Positions 8,853-16,531 are shown, counted from the first letter of the stretch. The stretch is 64,000 nucleotides of DNA from Brevundimonas sp. UBA5713 (GCF_002419815.1 NZ_DIGV01000041.1:106935-170934), one strand, 5' to 3'. Translations and numbers: made by a program. Notes: a model not told the origin generated them from the sequence alone.

Positions 8853-9572
8853 ATGGCGGCCCCGATCGAGCTTTGGTACTGGCCCACGCCCAACGGCTGG
8901 AAGATCTCCATCGCACTGGAAGAAATGGGCCTACCGTACGAGGTGAAGTACGTGAACATTGGCGCGGGCGAGCAGTTTACGCCCGAGTTCCAGGCGCTCA
9001 GCCCTAATGGCCGCATGCCCGCTATCGTCGATCCGGATGGACCGGACGGTCAGCCGATCAGCCTGTTCGAAAGTGGTGCCATCCTGCAATATCTGGGGCG
9101 CAAGACGGGCCAGTTCTATCCGCAGGATGAACGCGGGCGAGCCAATGTAGATCAGTGGCTGTTCTGGCAAATGGCCGGTCTGGGGCCCATGGCCGGACAG
9201 ACCCACCATTTCCGCCAATATGCGCCCGCGATGATCAGCGACCAGCGCCAACTGGCCTATGGCGTCAATCGCTACACCAATGAAACACACCGCCTTTATA
9301 GCGTGATGGACCGCCAATTGCGTGATCGCGATTATCTGGCCGGCGACTATTCCATAGCGGACATGGCTGCATGGCCGTGGATATTGCCCAAACTTCAGGG
9401 CCAAAGCCTTGACGAGTTTCCGGCCTTGAAGGCGTGGCATGAGCGGGTTGGCGCTCGTGAGGCCGTGCAGAAAGGTCGCGCCGTGGGGGCCGAGTACCGC
9501 CGGGACGTGTCAGCAGGCGGCAAGGATGCAGAGCAGGCTCGTAAGCTATTGTTCGGTCAGCGTGGCCATTAA
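8853..9572 (+). CDS. Glutathione S-transferase, YghU/YfcG (Nu-class)-like
   Basis: A 239-residue cytosolic GST. The thioredoxin-fold N-terminal part starts IELWYWPTPNGWKISIALEE, where Thr/Asn replace the catalytic Tyr/Ser/Cys of other classes, as in Nu-class enzymes. The helical C-terminal domain contains MAGQTHHFRQYAP, typical of YfcG/YghU disulfide reductases. The ATG at 8853 has GGAGAG just upstream; the longer open frame from 8652 overlaps the divergent RcnB gene and is not used. Substrate is unknown; disulfide-bond reductase activity is the family expectation. Confidence 0.88.
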   Translation: MAAPIELWYWPTPNGWKISIALEEMGLPYEVKYVNIGAGEQFTPEFQALSPNGRMPAIVDPDGPDGQPISLFESGAILQYLGRKTGQFYPQDERGRANVDQWLFWQMAGLGPMAGQTHHFRQYAPAMISDQRQLAYGVNRYTNETHRLYSVMDRQLRDRDYLAGDYSIADMAAWPWILPKLQGQSLDEFPALKAWHERVGAREAVQKGRAVGAEYRRDVSAGGKDAEQARKLLFGQRGH

Positions 9573-9649
9573 CCAATATTTCAAACCAACGTTATTTGAA
9601 TAGACCTCGAAAGGATCGCGGCAGAAGGCCGGCCTTCGGAGGACTGAAA

Positions 9650-9940
9650 ATGACTGGGGTGCTGATTTCGTCTGTAGACCACTTGCCATTGCCGACGCCG
9701 GATATGGACGGCAACGCTCTGTTCAAGCTGGGCATGGCCTATTCTTCCGGCACGGACGGTTGTCCGCTGGATCGCGTTTCGGCGCACATGATTTTTAATC
9801 TGGCCGCAATGAAGGGTTCGATCGAGGCGCGTGAGTACCGCCGTGAGATGAGCCAGGAAATGTGCAGTGAAGAACTGGCCGAAGCCCAGCGCGCGGCGCG
9901 TCGCTGGATCGACTCCGGCTCGGCCAGCTGCGCAGCCTGA
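9650..9940 (+). CDS. Small Sel1/TPR-like protein
   Basis: A 96-residue protein starting at an ATG preceded by GGAGG. The middle reads as one to one-and-a-half Sel1-like helical repeats (ALFKLGMAYSSG, then ...SAHMIFNLAAMKGSIEAREYR), ending with ELAEAQRAARRWIDSG. Similar short Sel1-type proteins are common in Caulobacterales. There is no signal peptide or membrane segment. Function is unknown, presumably protein-protein contact. Confidence 0.65.
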   Translation: MTGVLISSVDHLPLPTPDMDGNALFKLGMAYSSGTDGCPLDRVSAHMIFNLAAMKGSIEAREYRREMSQEMCSEELAEAQRAARRWIDSGSASCAA

Positions 9941-10039
9941 TCTGGCGTTTTATAGCGGGCACCGGCTGAGGTAAGGCTGGACCCGACGGGCGGGTAGGGG
10001 TATGCACCGCCTCAAGATTTGTATTCCTGAGGATTCCGC

Positions 10040-10345
10040 ATGCTTGCTCGCATCTATCGCCCGGCCAAGACCGCGATGCAGTCTGGCAAGGCCAAGTCGC
10101 GCGATTGGCGTCTGGAGTTTGAACCGGCTTCGGCCCGTTTCATCGATCCGCTGATGGGCTGGACCGGCTCTACGGACATGAATGGTCAGGTCCGTCTGAC
10201 GTTCGACACCAAGGAAGAAGCCATCGAGTATGCCGAGCGTCACGGTATTGCGTTCCGCCTGCAGGAGCCGCACGAAGCGCCGGTAATCATCAAGGCCTAC
10301 GCCGATAATTTCGACACCTACCGCAAGCAGCCGTGGACCCACTAA
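10040..10345 (+). CDS. NDUFS4-like complex I accessory subunit
   Basis: A 101-residue protein of the ETC complex I subunit family (NDUFS4/NUYM), an accessory subunit of NADH:ubiquinone oxidoreductase found in alphaproteobacteria and mitochondria. The family core is clear: MLARIYRPAKTAMQSGKAK, WRLEFEP, LMGWTGSTDMNGQVRLTF, SKEEAIEYAERHGI-like TKEEAIEYAERHGIAFRL, and an end rich in Y/W (ADNFDTYRKQPWTH). The start follows TGAGGA. A terminator hairpin follows at 10380, so it is probably monocistronic. Confidence 0.92.
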   Translation: MLARIYRPAKTAMQSGKAKSRDWRLEFEPASARFIDPLMGWTGSTDMNGQVRLTFDTKEEAIEYAERHGIAFRLQEPHEAPVIIKAYADNFDTYRKQPWTH

Positions 10346-10379
10346 GCGGCGCGGCTCTGTCGATCTGAGATTTCAAAAG

Positions 10380-10407
10380 GGCTGGCGAGAATTCGCCGGC
10401 CTTTTTT
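10380..10407 (+). terminator. Rho-independent terminator after the NDUFS4-like gene
   Basis: The stem GGCTGGCGA / TCGCCGGCC (one G-T pair) has a 4-nt loop and is followed by a run of six T. Confidence 0.85.
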
Positions 10408-10476
10408 GTACACTTATGACCATAGCCACATCTTGTCGAAGCCACCGAACCTGCTTACCAGTGCGGCTTCATCCCA

Positions 10477-10553
10477 GCGCCCTTAGCTCAACCGGATAGA
10501 GCACCCGCCTTCTAAGCGGACGGTTGCAGGTTCGAGTCCTGCAGGGCGCGCCA
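10477..10553 (+). tRNA. tRNA-Arg (anticodon TCT)
   Basis: Full cloverleaf by eye: acceptor GCGCCCT / AGGGCGC, D-arm GCTC / GAGC, anticodon loop CTTCTAA (anticodon TCT at 10511-10513), T-arm GCAGG-TTCGAGT-CCTGC, discriminator G and encoded CCA. The first anticodon-stem pair (C10504-A10520) is mismatched. The 3' two-thirds of the gene is the left attachment core of the prophage, so the gene stays intact while a 3' fragment is repeated at 46509. Confidence 0.95.
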
Positions 10554-10554
10554 G
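10504..10554. other. attL core (within tRNA-Arg)
   Basis: 51 bp identical to 46509-46559, from the first base of the anticodon stem through CCA plus one base. The bases on both sides differ (A versus C on the left, G versus A on the right). Confidence 0.93.
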
Positions 10555-10595
10555 GGTTTTAGAGGTAATTGGCTGAAACGTTTTTACAGCGTTTT

Positions 10596-11609
10596 TTACA
10601 GCTTTGTTCTCGCTTCGAGCTCATCGATGCGGCGGATGCGGTCGAGGAGGATTTCGTCTTTTTTGACGTAAACCTTTATCAGGCGCTCTACCTGGTCCTC
10701 GCTCCAGGTGAACATTTCAGCGATTTCACGCACCGTAAGGCCGGCCAGATACATGCGGGTGGCGGCTGTGCCGCGCAGATCATGGAAGTGGTGATCGATT
10801 CCCGCCTTGAGTTTGGCTGGCCGGAATGATGCGTCGAAGCCGGTTTTCCAGGGCAGACCCTCGGTGTTGGTGAGGATCGTCGTCGCGCGCTTAGGGATCT
10901 GATCCAGAAGCTCGCGCAATTCGCGGTAAAGCGGGATCACTGCTGTCTTCTGATGCGAGCTTTTGCCGGTCGAGCGCTCGATCGAAAATGGCTTCACGTG
11001 CGTCCAGGACAGGCGGAGCAGGTCGGACTTGCGCAGCCCAGTCAGGCTGGCGAGCCTGACAGCCCACATGACTTCGGGAGATGCGTGACCAGCCAGCTTG
11101 TCGATGTCGTCCTGGGTCCAGATGATATCGGCGCGATTGCTTCTGTACAGGCGGGGAATGCCAGAGCAGGCGTTAGCCTGGAGCCGCCCCTCGGCTATGC
11201 CGAAAGACAGCACTCTGGATAGGGCTTGAAGCGCCATATCCGCCTGACGCGGTGTATGCTTGAACCGATCGCGCCATTGTCGGATCGCCACGCGGATAAG
11301 GGGGCGATCAAAGGCTGTGATACTGGTCGCACCGAACGTTTCGCAAGCACTGTCGAGAAAAGGTTGCCAGTTCTGACGGGATTTGGGGGCGAGCCGCTTC
11401 CAGTCCTCCGAAGCGCGATAGTCAGCGATTAGGCCGCTTATTTTGCGTGCGTCCGGAGCTTTGATGGCGGTCGTCACTTCGGCCAGCTCCTGGAAGAATT
11501 CTGCCGAACCTAATGCTGCTTTGATGCGCGGTCCGCCCCGCCACGCGTACACATAGATCTTGCCGTTGCTCTTGACGACGTGAATGCCCTTAACGGGTAG
11601 CATGGCCAT
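10596..11609 (-). CDS. int: Prophage tyrosine integrase
   Basis: A 337-residue tyrosine recombinase that would cut and rejoin attP and the tRNA-Arg attB. The catalytic set is visible: Arg193 in TGLRKSDLLRLSW, His276-x-x-Arg279 in HDLRGTAATR, Trp302 in place of the second His/Trp, and nucleophile Tyr314 in LIKVYV. The N-terminal half supplies the arm/core-binding domains. I place the start at the ATG at 11609, which overlaps the end of the upstream small gene by about 20 bp; a longer frame to 11648 has no support. It is the last gene of a long leftward operon and ends about 40 bp from attL. Confidence 0.93.
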   Translation of the reverse strand: MAMLPVKGIHVVKSNGKIYVYAWRGGPRIKAALGSAEFFQELAEVTTAIKAPDARKISGLIADYRASEDWKRLAPKSRQNWQPFLDSACETFGATSITAFDRPLIRVAIRQWRDRFKHTPRQADMALQALSRVLSFGIAEGRLQANACSGIPRLYRSNRADIIWTQDDIDKLAGHASPEVMWAVRLASLTGLRKSDLLRLSWTHVKPFSIERSTGKSSHQKTAVIPLYRELRELLDQIPKRATTILTNTEGLPWKTGFDASFRPAKLKAGIDHHFHDLRGTAATRMYLAGLTVREIAEMFTWSEDQVERLIKVYVKKDEILLDRIRRIDELEARTKL

Positions 11610-11790
11610 TGTTGATAAGCTCGGCGATCTCTGCGTCCAGCGCGACATCGTCAGCTTGGGCCGCAGTGATGTTCAAAGGCAAGATGGTGACCTTGCCGTC
11701 AGGCGCGATATCGACGCGATGGTTACCTGATTGAATGGCTTTCTGAACGAGCGAGGTCAGGCTTCGCCGCGTTGAAGTGGCAGTATTCAT
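11590..11790 (-). CDS. Small prophage protein of unknown function
   Basis: A 66-residue protein (TSLVQKAIQSGNHRVDIAPD, DDVALDAEIAELINN) placed directly before the integrase and overlapping its start. Small proteins of this look often precede tyrosine integrases in alphaproteobacterial prophages. No recognised domain. An excisionase-like or accessory role is possible but unsupported. Confidence 0.6.
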   Translation of the reverse strand: MNTATSTRRSLTSLVQKAIQSGNHRVDIAPDGKVTILPLNITAAQADDVALDAEIAELINNGHATR

Positions 11791-12131
11791 GAGTAGGTCT
11801 CCCTCAATGCTCGGCGAATTCTCAACCTGCCGAGGGGCGTCAGGCTCACGACGCCATTTTCGGTCAATGTGGAGTCTTTGCCGATACGGTCGTGGATCTG
11901 GGCCAACAGCCGCTCCATCATGTCGGCCTTGCGAAAGAAGGGGTGGCGTTCGGTGCGGCTCTCATAGTGAATCTCGTCGGCGGACACGCCGGCGCGATCT
12001 TCTTCCATCTTGGCTACGACCCAAGCGGCGGCTGGCGAAAGCTGCAGCGCGTGCTGGAGCTGCAACGCACGAATATTGTCGATGGCCGCACATGCGCGGT
12101 TGATCAATGCCTCGCGCATATCAATCAGCAT
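11787..12131 (-). CDS. Hypothetical prophage protein
   Basis: A 114-residue protein, mostly helical by appearance, with a C-terminal basic segment (SLTPLGRLRIRRALRETYS). The start overlaps the end of the upstream 53-residue gene, and its stop overlaps the next gene, as throughout this operon. No family recognised. Confidence 0.6.
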   Translation of the reverse strand: MLIDMREALINRACAAIDNIRALQLQHALQLSPAAAWVVAKMEEDRAGVSADEIHYESRTERHPFFRKADMMERLLAQIHDRIGKDSTLTENGVVSLTPLGRLRIRRALRETYS

Positions 12132-12282
12132 GGCTGTCCACCACCATTTTCAGGTCGTGGGCGTCGCATTCGAACAGGTCAGCGACTTGGGCGAGGCTGT
12201 AGCCAGCTGCGAGAAAGCGTTTGGCCCAAGTGATCAGGCGCGGGTCGCGATTGGCGATGATGGGGTTGTCGTAAATGTCCAT
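12121..12282 (-). CDS. Small HTH-like prophage protein (53 residues)
   Basis: A short ORF (MDIYDNPIIANRDPRL, then AKRFLAAGYSLAQVADLFEC) starting 7 bp after the TetR-like stop and overlapping the next start. The segment RFLAAGYSLAQVADLFECDAH resembles a helix-turn-helix of the resolvase/AlpA kind. It is probably a small DNA-binding protein; assignment is tentative. Confidence 0.5.
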   Translation of the reverse strand: MDIYDNPIIANRDPRLITWAKRFLAAGYSLAQVADLFECDAHDLKMVVDSHAD

Positions 12283-12289
12283 CGCGGCC

Positions 12290-12709
12290 TCAGGCGGCTA
12301 TGGCACCGTCAGCGCCGGTGGCGCTAACTTGGGCCGTGCAGTCCAGCAGCTGGTCCTTGATGCCATCGACCAAGGCTTCGGCCTCAAGCCAGTCACGCTC
12401 GATATGGGGCGGGACAGGTCCGATCGCTTCAGGACGGTTTTCGATCAGGTTCTGCAGGACGCGGAACATGTCGTGCGCGGCTTTTGTGATCGGGCATTCA
12501 TCAGGCGCTGGGCGACCGAACGCGGCCTTGTATAGAGACGCTTTGCCTGGGAACTGGGCGTAGAGCGCGCCTGTCGTGTAGCCAGCACGTTTTGCCACGT
12601 CGCGGATGCCGTGGGCGGCGTACTCGTCGGAGCTGGTCCACAAGATCCTAGCGGCACTGATCAGATCGGCGCGGGTGCGCTCGGCAGCGATTTTTCTAGA
12701 AGTGGTCAT
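12290..12709 (-). CDS. TetR-like DNA-binding protein
   Basis: A 139-residue protein whose N-terminal 65 residues match a TetR_N helix-turn-helix (RADLISAARILW, GIRDVAKRAGYTTGALYAQFPGKASLYKAAFG). The C-terminal part is much shorter than in typical TetR repressors (about 200 residues), so the ligand-binding domain is reduced. It starts in a 4-bp ATGA overlap with the XRE gene, suggesting joint expression. It likely has a regulatory role within the prophage. Confidence 0.75.
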   Translation of the reverse strand: MTTSRKIAAERTRADLISAARILWTSSDEYAAHGIRDVAKRAGYTTGALYAQFPGKASLYKAAFGRPAPDECPITKAAHDMFRVLQNLIENRPEAIGPVPPHIERDWLEAEALVDGIKDQLLDCTAQVSATGADGAIAA

Positions 12710-13080
12710 AAGTTTGCCTGCGGATGGCCGACCATGGCTTTTGCCACGTCCAGAAGGGCGCGCTGTTGATCCACGGTCAGCTGGCTGAAGAGATTGGCGA
12801 GACGGACACCGGTGATGGAGTTGCCGATCGCTGCGGTCGGGCTATTGATCGGGCTGCCATCACTGCGCGTTGACGGCAGGATGTCGGCCAGATCGATGCT
12901 CAGAACCGACCGCATCTTGGCGAAGGCCGATAACGAAACCCGGCTTTCGGCCTTCTCGTATTTCTGGAATGCCTGGGCGGAAACGCCCACAGCGTCAGCG
13001 ACGTGCTGCTGGGTCAGACCTGCTGCTATGCGGGCCTGTCTGATGCGCCGGCCGATTTCGATGTCGAAGGTATCGGGCAT
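12706..13080 (-). CDS. XRE-family phage regulator
   Basis: A 124-residue protein with an N-terminal Cro/CI-type HTH (IGRRIRQARIAAGLTQQHVA, GVSAQAFQKYEKAESRVS) and a short C-terminal region with no peptidase domain. The ATG at 13080 overlaps the upstream stop (TGATG). It is embedded in a leftward operon whose promoter region contains GTTTGA-N5-TCAAAC palindromes at 14286-14337. This protein is a reasonable candidate to bind them, but that is inference. Confidence 0.8.
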   Translation of the reverse strand: MPDTFDIEIGRRIRQARIAAGLTQQHVADAVGVSAQAFQKYEKAESRVSLSAFAKMRSVLSIDLADILPSTRSDGSPINSPTAAIGNSITGVRLANLFSQLTVDQQRALLDVAKAMVGHPQANL

Positions 13081-13382
13081 CAGCAGCAGAACCCGAGGTA
13101 ATGCGCGGCGGCGGCATAGGCCGAGAGATTTATCGCGTGGACTGCGTACAAGCTGGCTGTGCGACGATAGATGATCGACAGCAGCAAGACGCTGGGGGCC
13201 AGCACGGCGAGGCCGATGGCGCGGCCCACGGATACGTCGACCCATGCGGCAGCCACCGCGAAGACGAGGCCGGGAAGCAGCAAGAGCCAAGGGTTTGGAC
13301 CGCGTCGGCGATCGGGCAGCCGCTGAACGAGGCTGTCGCTTTGGCCGTCCAAAGCAGGGGAGTTGATGATCTTGCTCTTCAC
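13080..13382 (-). CDS. Small membrane protein
   Basis: A 100-residue protein starting at a GTG (13382). A polar N-terminus is followed by two or three hydrophobic segments (WLLLLPGLVFAVAAAWV, AIGLAVLAPSVLLLSIIY, and a weaker AINLSAYAAAAHYLGF). No family recognised. Possible superinfection-related membrane factor, but there is no direct evidence. Confidence 0.6.
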   Translation of the reverse strand: MKSKIINSPALDGQSDSLVQRLPDRRRGPNPWLLLLPGLVFAVAAAWVDVSVGRAIGLAVLAPSVLLLSIIYRRTASLYAVHAINLSAYAAAAHYLGFCC

Positions 13383-13384
13383 GG

Positions 13385-13684
13385 TCAGACCTCACCCAGG
13401 GCTGACAGGTAGAGGTCGAGGATGGCTTCCTCTTCCTGGCGCTTGGCCTTGTCCTGTTTTCGAATGCGGATGACCTTGCGCAGGGTTTTCACGTCATAGC
13501 CTTCGCCTTTGGCCTCGGCGAAGACCTCCTTCATGTCATCCATGAGGGCCTTTTTGTCGTCCTCCATGCTCTCGAGGCGCTCGATGAAGCTGCGCAGACG
13601 GCCTTGGGCGGCCGCGGTCAGAACATCGGGATTGTCGAACGAGGCGTCAGGGGTTGGATCGTTGGGGATCGGGTGGCCGGTCAT
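13385..13684 (-). CDS. Phage-encoded GapR-like protein (DUF2312)
   Basis: A 99-residue protein with the DUF2312/GapR core: AAQGRLRSFIERLESMEDDK, then KEVFAEAKGEGYDVKTLRKV and RKQDKAKRQEEEAILDLYLS. In Caulobacter, GapR is an essential nucleoid protein that binds overtwisted DNA ahead of replication and transcription. The chromosomal GapR is about 90 residues; this copy has a short N-terminal tail. Its place in the early operon suggests a role in phage DNA replication or in competing with host GapR. The start overlaps the preceding gene by ATGA. Confidence 0.85.
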   Translation of the reverse strand: MTGHPIPNDPTPDASFDNPDVLTAAAQGRLRSFIERLESMEDDKKALMDDMKEVFAEAKGEGYDVKTLRKVIRIRKQDKAKRQEEEAILDLYLSALGEV

Positions 13685-14043
13685 GCTTCGGCCTTTCCAG
13701 AGAGGGAAGCGACTTTCTGGCCAAAGCCCTGCTCCAAACCTTCGATGAAATATTCGACGGTCACAGCGCCGGATAAGGCGTCCTCGCCACCATCGCGCAG
13801 TTGATCGCCGCAGGCTTGGCCAATGCCCCTCACGACGGCGAGAGTGCTCAGTTTAGCTTCAGACCGTTGGTGGAACGCGAGGCCAATCATGAACCCGATG
13901 GCTTGGTCTTCGCCTTCTTTGCACGGGCCGCGTAGCGACTGGGAACACATGCGAAGGATAGGCAGGATCGCGGTAATGGCGACCTTGGCGACAGCTGCAT
14001 TTAGCTCGGTCGTCAGCTTTCGATTGCTGTGAACTGCTGTCAT
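13681..14043 (-). CDS. Hypothetical prophage protein
   Basis: A 120-residue protein (MTAVHSNRKLTTELNAAVAK ... EYFIEGLEQGFGQKVASLSG) with no recognised domain. I chose the ATG at 14043 because it forms an ATGA overlap with the upstream stop; the longer frame to 14313 runs through the operator region and overlaps the upstream gene fully. Confidence 0.55.
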   Translation of the reverse strand: MTAVHSNRKLTTELNAAVAKVAITAILPILRMCSQSLRGPCKEGEDQAIGFMIGLAFHQRSEAKLSTLAVVRGIGQACGDQLRDGGEDALSGAVTVEYFIEGLEQGFGQKVASLSGKAEA

Positions 14044-14258
14044 GCCGCACACCTGACAGTTCTGTTCAGAGCGGCGTGGGCCTCCATCACCGAGCGGCCC
14101 ATCAATGCGAAGAGTGCGACATCGCATTCCGCGATCGGGCGTCGTACGGCGGCGGCGGTCTCGGTCAGGTCGCCGCGAAAGGATGCATGCAGTTCTCTGA
14201 GTTCCGTTAGCTGACCCACGGTCCAGCGATCTGATGACAACACAACAGGTTTGAGCAT
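14040..14258 (-). CDS. Small prophage protein, first gene of the int operon
   Basis: A 72-residue protein (MLKPVVLSSDRWTVGQLTEL ... RSVMEAHAALNRTVRCAA). The ATG has a strong GGGGGAG Shine-Dalgarno. It sits directly downstream (leftward) of the GTTTGA/TCAAAC operators and is thus the leading gene of the operon that ends with int. Unknown function. Confidence 0.6.
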   Translation of the reverse strand: MLKPVVLSSDRWTVGQLTELRELHASFRGDLTETAAAVRRPIAECDVALFALMGRSVMEAHAALNRTVRCAA

Positions 14259-14285
14259 TGGCTCCCCCTTTCAACGTTAAGGAGA

Positions 14286-14337
14286 GTTTGAAAAAATCAA
14301 ACCTAACTGTCAAACGAAAAGTTTGAGAAAGTCAAAC
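14286..14337. promoter_or_regulatory. Paired GTTTGA-N5-TCAAAC operators
   Basis: Two perfect 17-bp palindromes of form GTTTGA-N5-TCAAAC lie at 14286-14302 and 14321-14337. An extra half-site TCAAAC at 14310-14315 pairs with the second GTTTGA. They lie immediately upstream of the leftward int operon. This layout is typical of phage repressor operators overlapping a promoter. Confidence 0.8.
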
Positions 14338-14767
14338 ATGCGGTGATGATCAGCTGCGCCGCGCCCGCCCACCCGCGCGCCCCTTGTACCGTTGCCCTAG
14401 ACGAATCCGAGCCTTTGGCCCGCCTTCGTCTAGTTCACGGATCAAGACCGTTCGCCCATAGGGCCGGTCTCGATCCGAAGTGCGAAAATCGAAACCCCTC
14501 ACCCTTCGCCGAGCCAAGGCGGGTTGCCACAGAGTGCGACAGCAGCCGTGCATCGCGCGGTAGCCGGGTGGATTGAAAAGACAGGCGGAGCCTGTCTGCC
14601 CCCCACTGGACCAGATCGAACCGCGATTTGCGGCGTCTTTCTCTGATTTATGTGGTCTCGCGACTAGCGAGACGCCGTCTATCTTCTGGATCAATGCTGT
14701 CTCGCGACCAGCGAGACGCTATTTGATAGATATCAGGACGGTTTCTGACCCCTCAGGTGATTCACGT
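14338..14767. other. 430-bp noncoding control region, possible phage origin
   Basis: No convincing gene on either strand; the open frames here have no domain and shift against neighbours. It contains two 19-bp palindromes, GTCTCGC-GACTA-GCGAGAC (14655-14673) and GTCTCGC-GACCA-GCGAGAC (14699-14717), 44 bp apart from start to start. They lie just beyond the 3' end of the winged-helix replication-type gene. They could be binding sites of that protein or an origin. Confidence 0.5.
14655..14717. repeat. Two 19-bp palindromes (GTCTCGC-N5-GCGAGAC)
   Basis: Copies at 14655-14673 and 14699-14717 differ only by T/C in the central five bases. The 44-bp period is close to four helical turns, so bound dimers would lie on the same face. 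Confidence 0.85.
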
Positions 14768-15460
14768 TCATTCCAAACTGGAGGGGTGGTTTTTCGAGCT
14801 ATCGAGGGCGACGTTGACCGACATGGTGTCGAGGCTGGACATCATGCGCGCCTTTGCGGCCTTGCGCTCGTTTTCACGGCGTTGGGCGTGCGGCGACAGG
14901 GTAGGGGCCGGAACACCCGCTGAAGCCGCTGTACGGGCGGCTTGGGGGCGTCTGCGGATGATCTTTGCGATGGCTTCCCATGCGCGCGGCGGCGTCTTCA
15001 GCACGTAGGCGTTCGAGATCTGTTTGACCTGTGGCCCGCGCCGACCTTGCAGGCCGCTCTCGACGTAGCGACGCTGCCAGTTCAGGAAGCCATGCTCCTT
15101 CAGTTGCGTCTTCCATGCGTGGACGACTTTAGCGGGCACATTGAGCTTTTCGGCCAGCCAAGCCACGGACGGCTCGAGTCTGCCGCTGCCGCGTACGGCC
15201 ATGTTCACCATGAGCCGATAAAGATCGACCGCACCGGCGCTGATCGTTCCTGCCGCGCCCCAGCGTTGACCAGGCTTGCGCAGCTTTTCGCGATAGACCT
15301 GCAGGGCCAGAACCATGTCCTTGCCATGGGTGGGCGTTATGGGCTGCCAGCGCTCGTTACCTGCCCAGCGGCTTTCGCGGCGCACACGCTCGTATGTCCG
15401 GCGGTGTTCAGGTTCAGGGCGTCTGGATTTGCCCGGTAGGGGTATGGAGAGTGCCGTCAT
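14768..15460 (-). CDS. Winged-helix protein, possible replication initiator
   Basis: A 230-residue protein. The centre (about residues 75-140: DLYRLMVNMAVRGSGRLEPS, then VAWLAEKLNVPAKVVHAWKT, LKEHGFLNWQRRYV) reads as a winged helix-turn-helix like those of plasmid/phage replication and helper proteins. The C-terminal tail is basic and low complexity. The ATG at 15460 makes an ATGA overlap with the upstream gene. No P2-type gpA rolling-circle initiator was seen in the prophage, which makes this the best replication candidate. That is inference from position and fold. Confidence 0.55.
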   Translation of the reverse strand: MTALSIPLPGKSRRPEPEHRRTYERVRRESRWAGNERWQPITPTHGKDMVLALQVYREKLRKPGQRWGAAGTISAGAVDLYRLMVNMAVRGSGRLEPSVAWLAEKLNVPAKVVHAWKTQLKEHGFLNWQRRYVESGLQGRRGPQVKQISNAYVLKTPPRAWEAIAKIIRRRPQAARTAASAGVPAPTLSPHAQRRENERKAAKARMMSSLDTMSVNVALDSSKNHPSSLE

Positions 15461-15885
15461 TGGGCCTGCTCCATGGCTGTACGTACGCCAGCCAGCAGCG
15501 ACTCCACGCGCTGGATATAGGGCTCGATCTCGCGCTTCTCGTTCTCGGTAAAGACGCGATCTTCGCCCGCCTGACGGATCATGGACTGGACCTTGGCCAT
15601 GGTCTCGGAGGCTTCGCAGGCCTCGCTGACGGCGCACTCTGCGTCCGTTGGGGCGACGCGGGCCTGCAGCATGGCCGAGGTGTAGATGTTCTTCTGCGCG
15701 ACCAGCTCCAGATGCGTTATGGCACCCGCAGGCATGGTCTTGGGTTTGCCAGGATCCCGGCAGTCGTACATGGCCGACCGCCCCATAGCGTAGGGGGTCT
15801 TTTCCAGGAGTTCGACGCAGCGATCCGCGCCGCCACAGGCATCCTGTAGTGCGCGGGCCAAGAAGGCATGTTGTCGGGCGTTCAT
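15457..15885 (-). CDS. Early prophage protein, possibly CII-like regulator
   Basis: A 142-residue protein. The N-terminal segment (MNARQHAFLARALQDACGG, CVELLEKTPYAMGRSAMYDC) could form an HTH like the phage CII/CP76 regulators, followed by long helices. Translationally coupled to the winged-helix gene. The regulatory assignment is a guess from appearance. Confidence 0.55.
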   Translation of the reverse strand: MNARQHAFLARALQDACGGADRCVELLEKTPYAMGRSAMYDCRDPGKPKTMPAGAITHLELVAQKNIYTSAMLQARVAPTDAECAVSEACEASETMAKVQSMIRQAGEDRVFTENEKREIEPYIQRVESLLAGVRTAMEQAQ

Positions 15886-16170
15886 CGGATTCTCGGGATT
15901 TGAATCCGCATGACAGCCTTAGGTCATGGCGCGCAGGATCACGGTCGCTCGGTCACGAACATTGAGCGTCGGCAAAGGGGCAGCGATGACCGTGGCGGTG
16001 TCACACGGTAACTTTGAGCGCGATGGGTCGGGCGTCACGGCCCGTAGATGTCAGCAAGAGGACTTGCGCCCGACCCGATTTACGGCTGGGCAGGCCAGGG
16101 GCCTGTCAGTGACGCGCTCGCTCTCTGTCGAGAGCCGTGCGCCTGAGGATCTGTCGGGCGTGGATCGGCA
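15886..16170. other. Intergenic stretch between early genes
   Basis: No strong gene. A 39-codon minus-strand frame at 15919-16038 (GTG start, MTPDPSRSKLPC...) is possible but has no clear ribosome site. GC-rich inverted segments are present; no recognised site. Confidence 0.4.
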
Positions 16171-16509
16171 TCAGTCGATGCCGTCAATCGTGGGGGCCTG
16201 CCGGAGCGGGTTAGAACGGGGCGGTTGCGCCGCTCCGGCAGGCGTCGACAGCTGGGGCCTGTCGATCGGGGGAACGGCTGCGACGGGCGCGCCGAAACAA
16301 TCTGAACATGGACCGCGGTCGAGGCCGTTGGCCAAATCTGAAAGCTCGGCGTCGTCCAGTGGGCGCGAGGGCTCCAGCGGCCTGAGGAGGTCGAGCTCAA
16401 TATCGCCTGGGCGCTGGCCGGTTTCCGAAGCGATAGCCTCGATGCACAGGTTCAGCTGTAGGCAGGCCTGCCAGCCGCAATCATCGCAAAATGGAGGCGG
16501 CGCGCTCAT
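16171..16509 (-). CDS. Cysteine-containing hypothetical prophage protein
   Basis: A 112-residue protein beginning MSAPPPFCDDCGWQACLQLN with CxxC and a later CSDC, suggestive of a small zinc-binding fold, then a Pro-rich tail. It follows the Cro-like gene by about 20 bp. No family recognised. Confidence 0.5.
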   Translation of the reverse strand: MSAPPPFCDDCGWQACLQLNLCIEAIASETGQRPGDIELDLLRPLEPSRPLDDAELSDLANGLDRGPCSDCFGAPVAAVPPIDRPQLSTPAGAAQPPRSNPLRQAPTIDGID

Positions 16510-16531
16510 GACCAGTTCCACCCCACCTGCG

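Noticed and set aside
14343..14923. Short open frames on both strands in the 14340-14770 control region
   Set aside because: No domain, poor starts, and overlap with palindromes; treated as noncoding.
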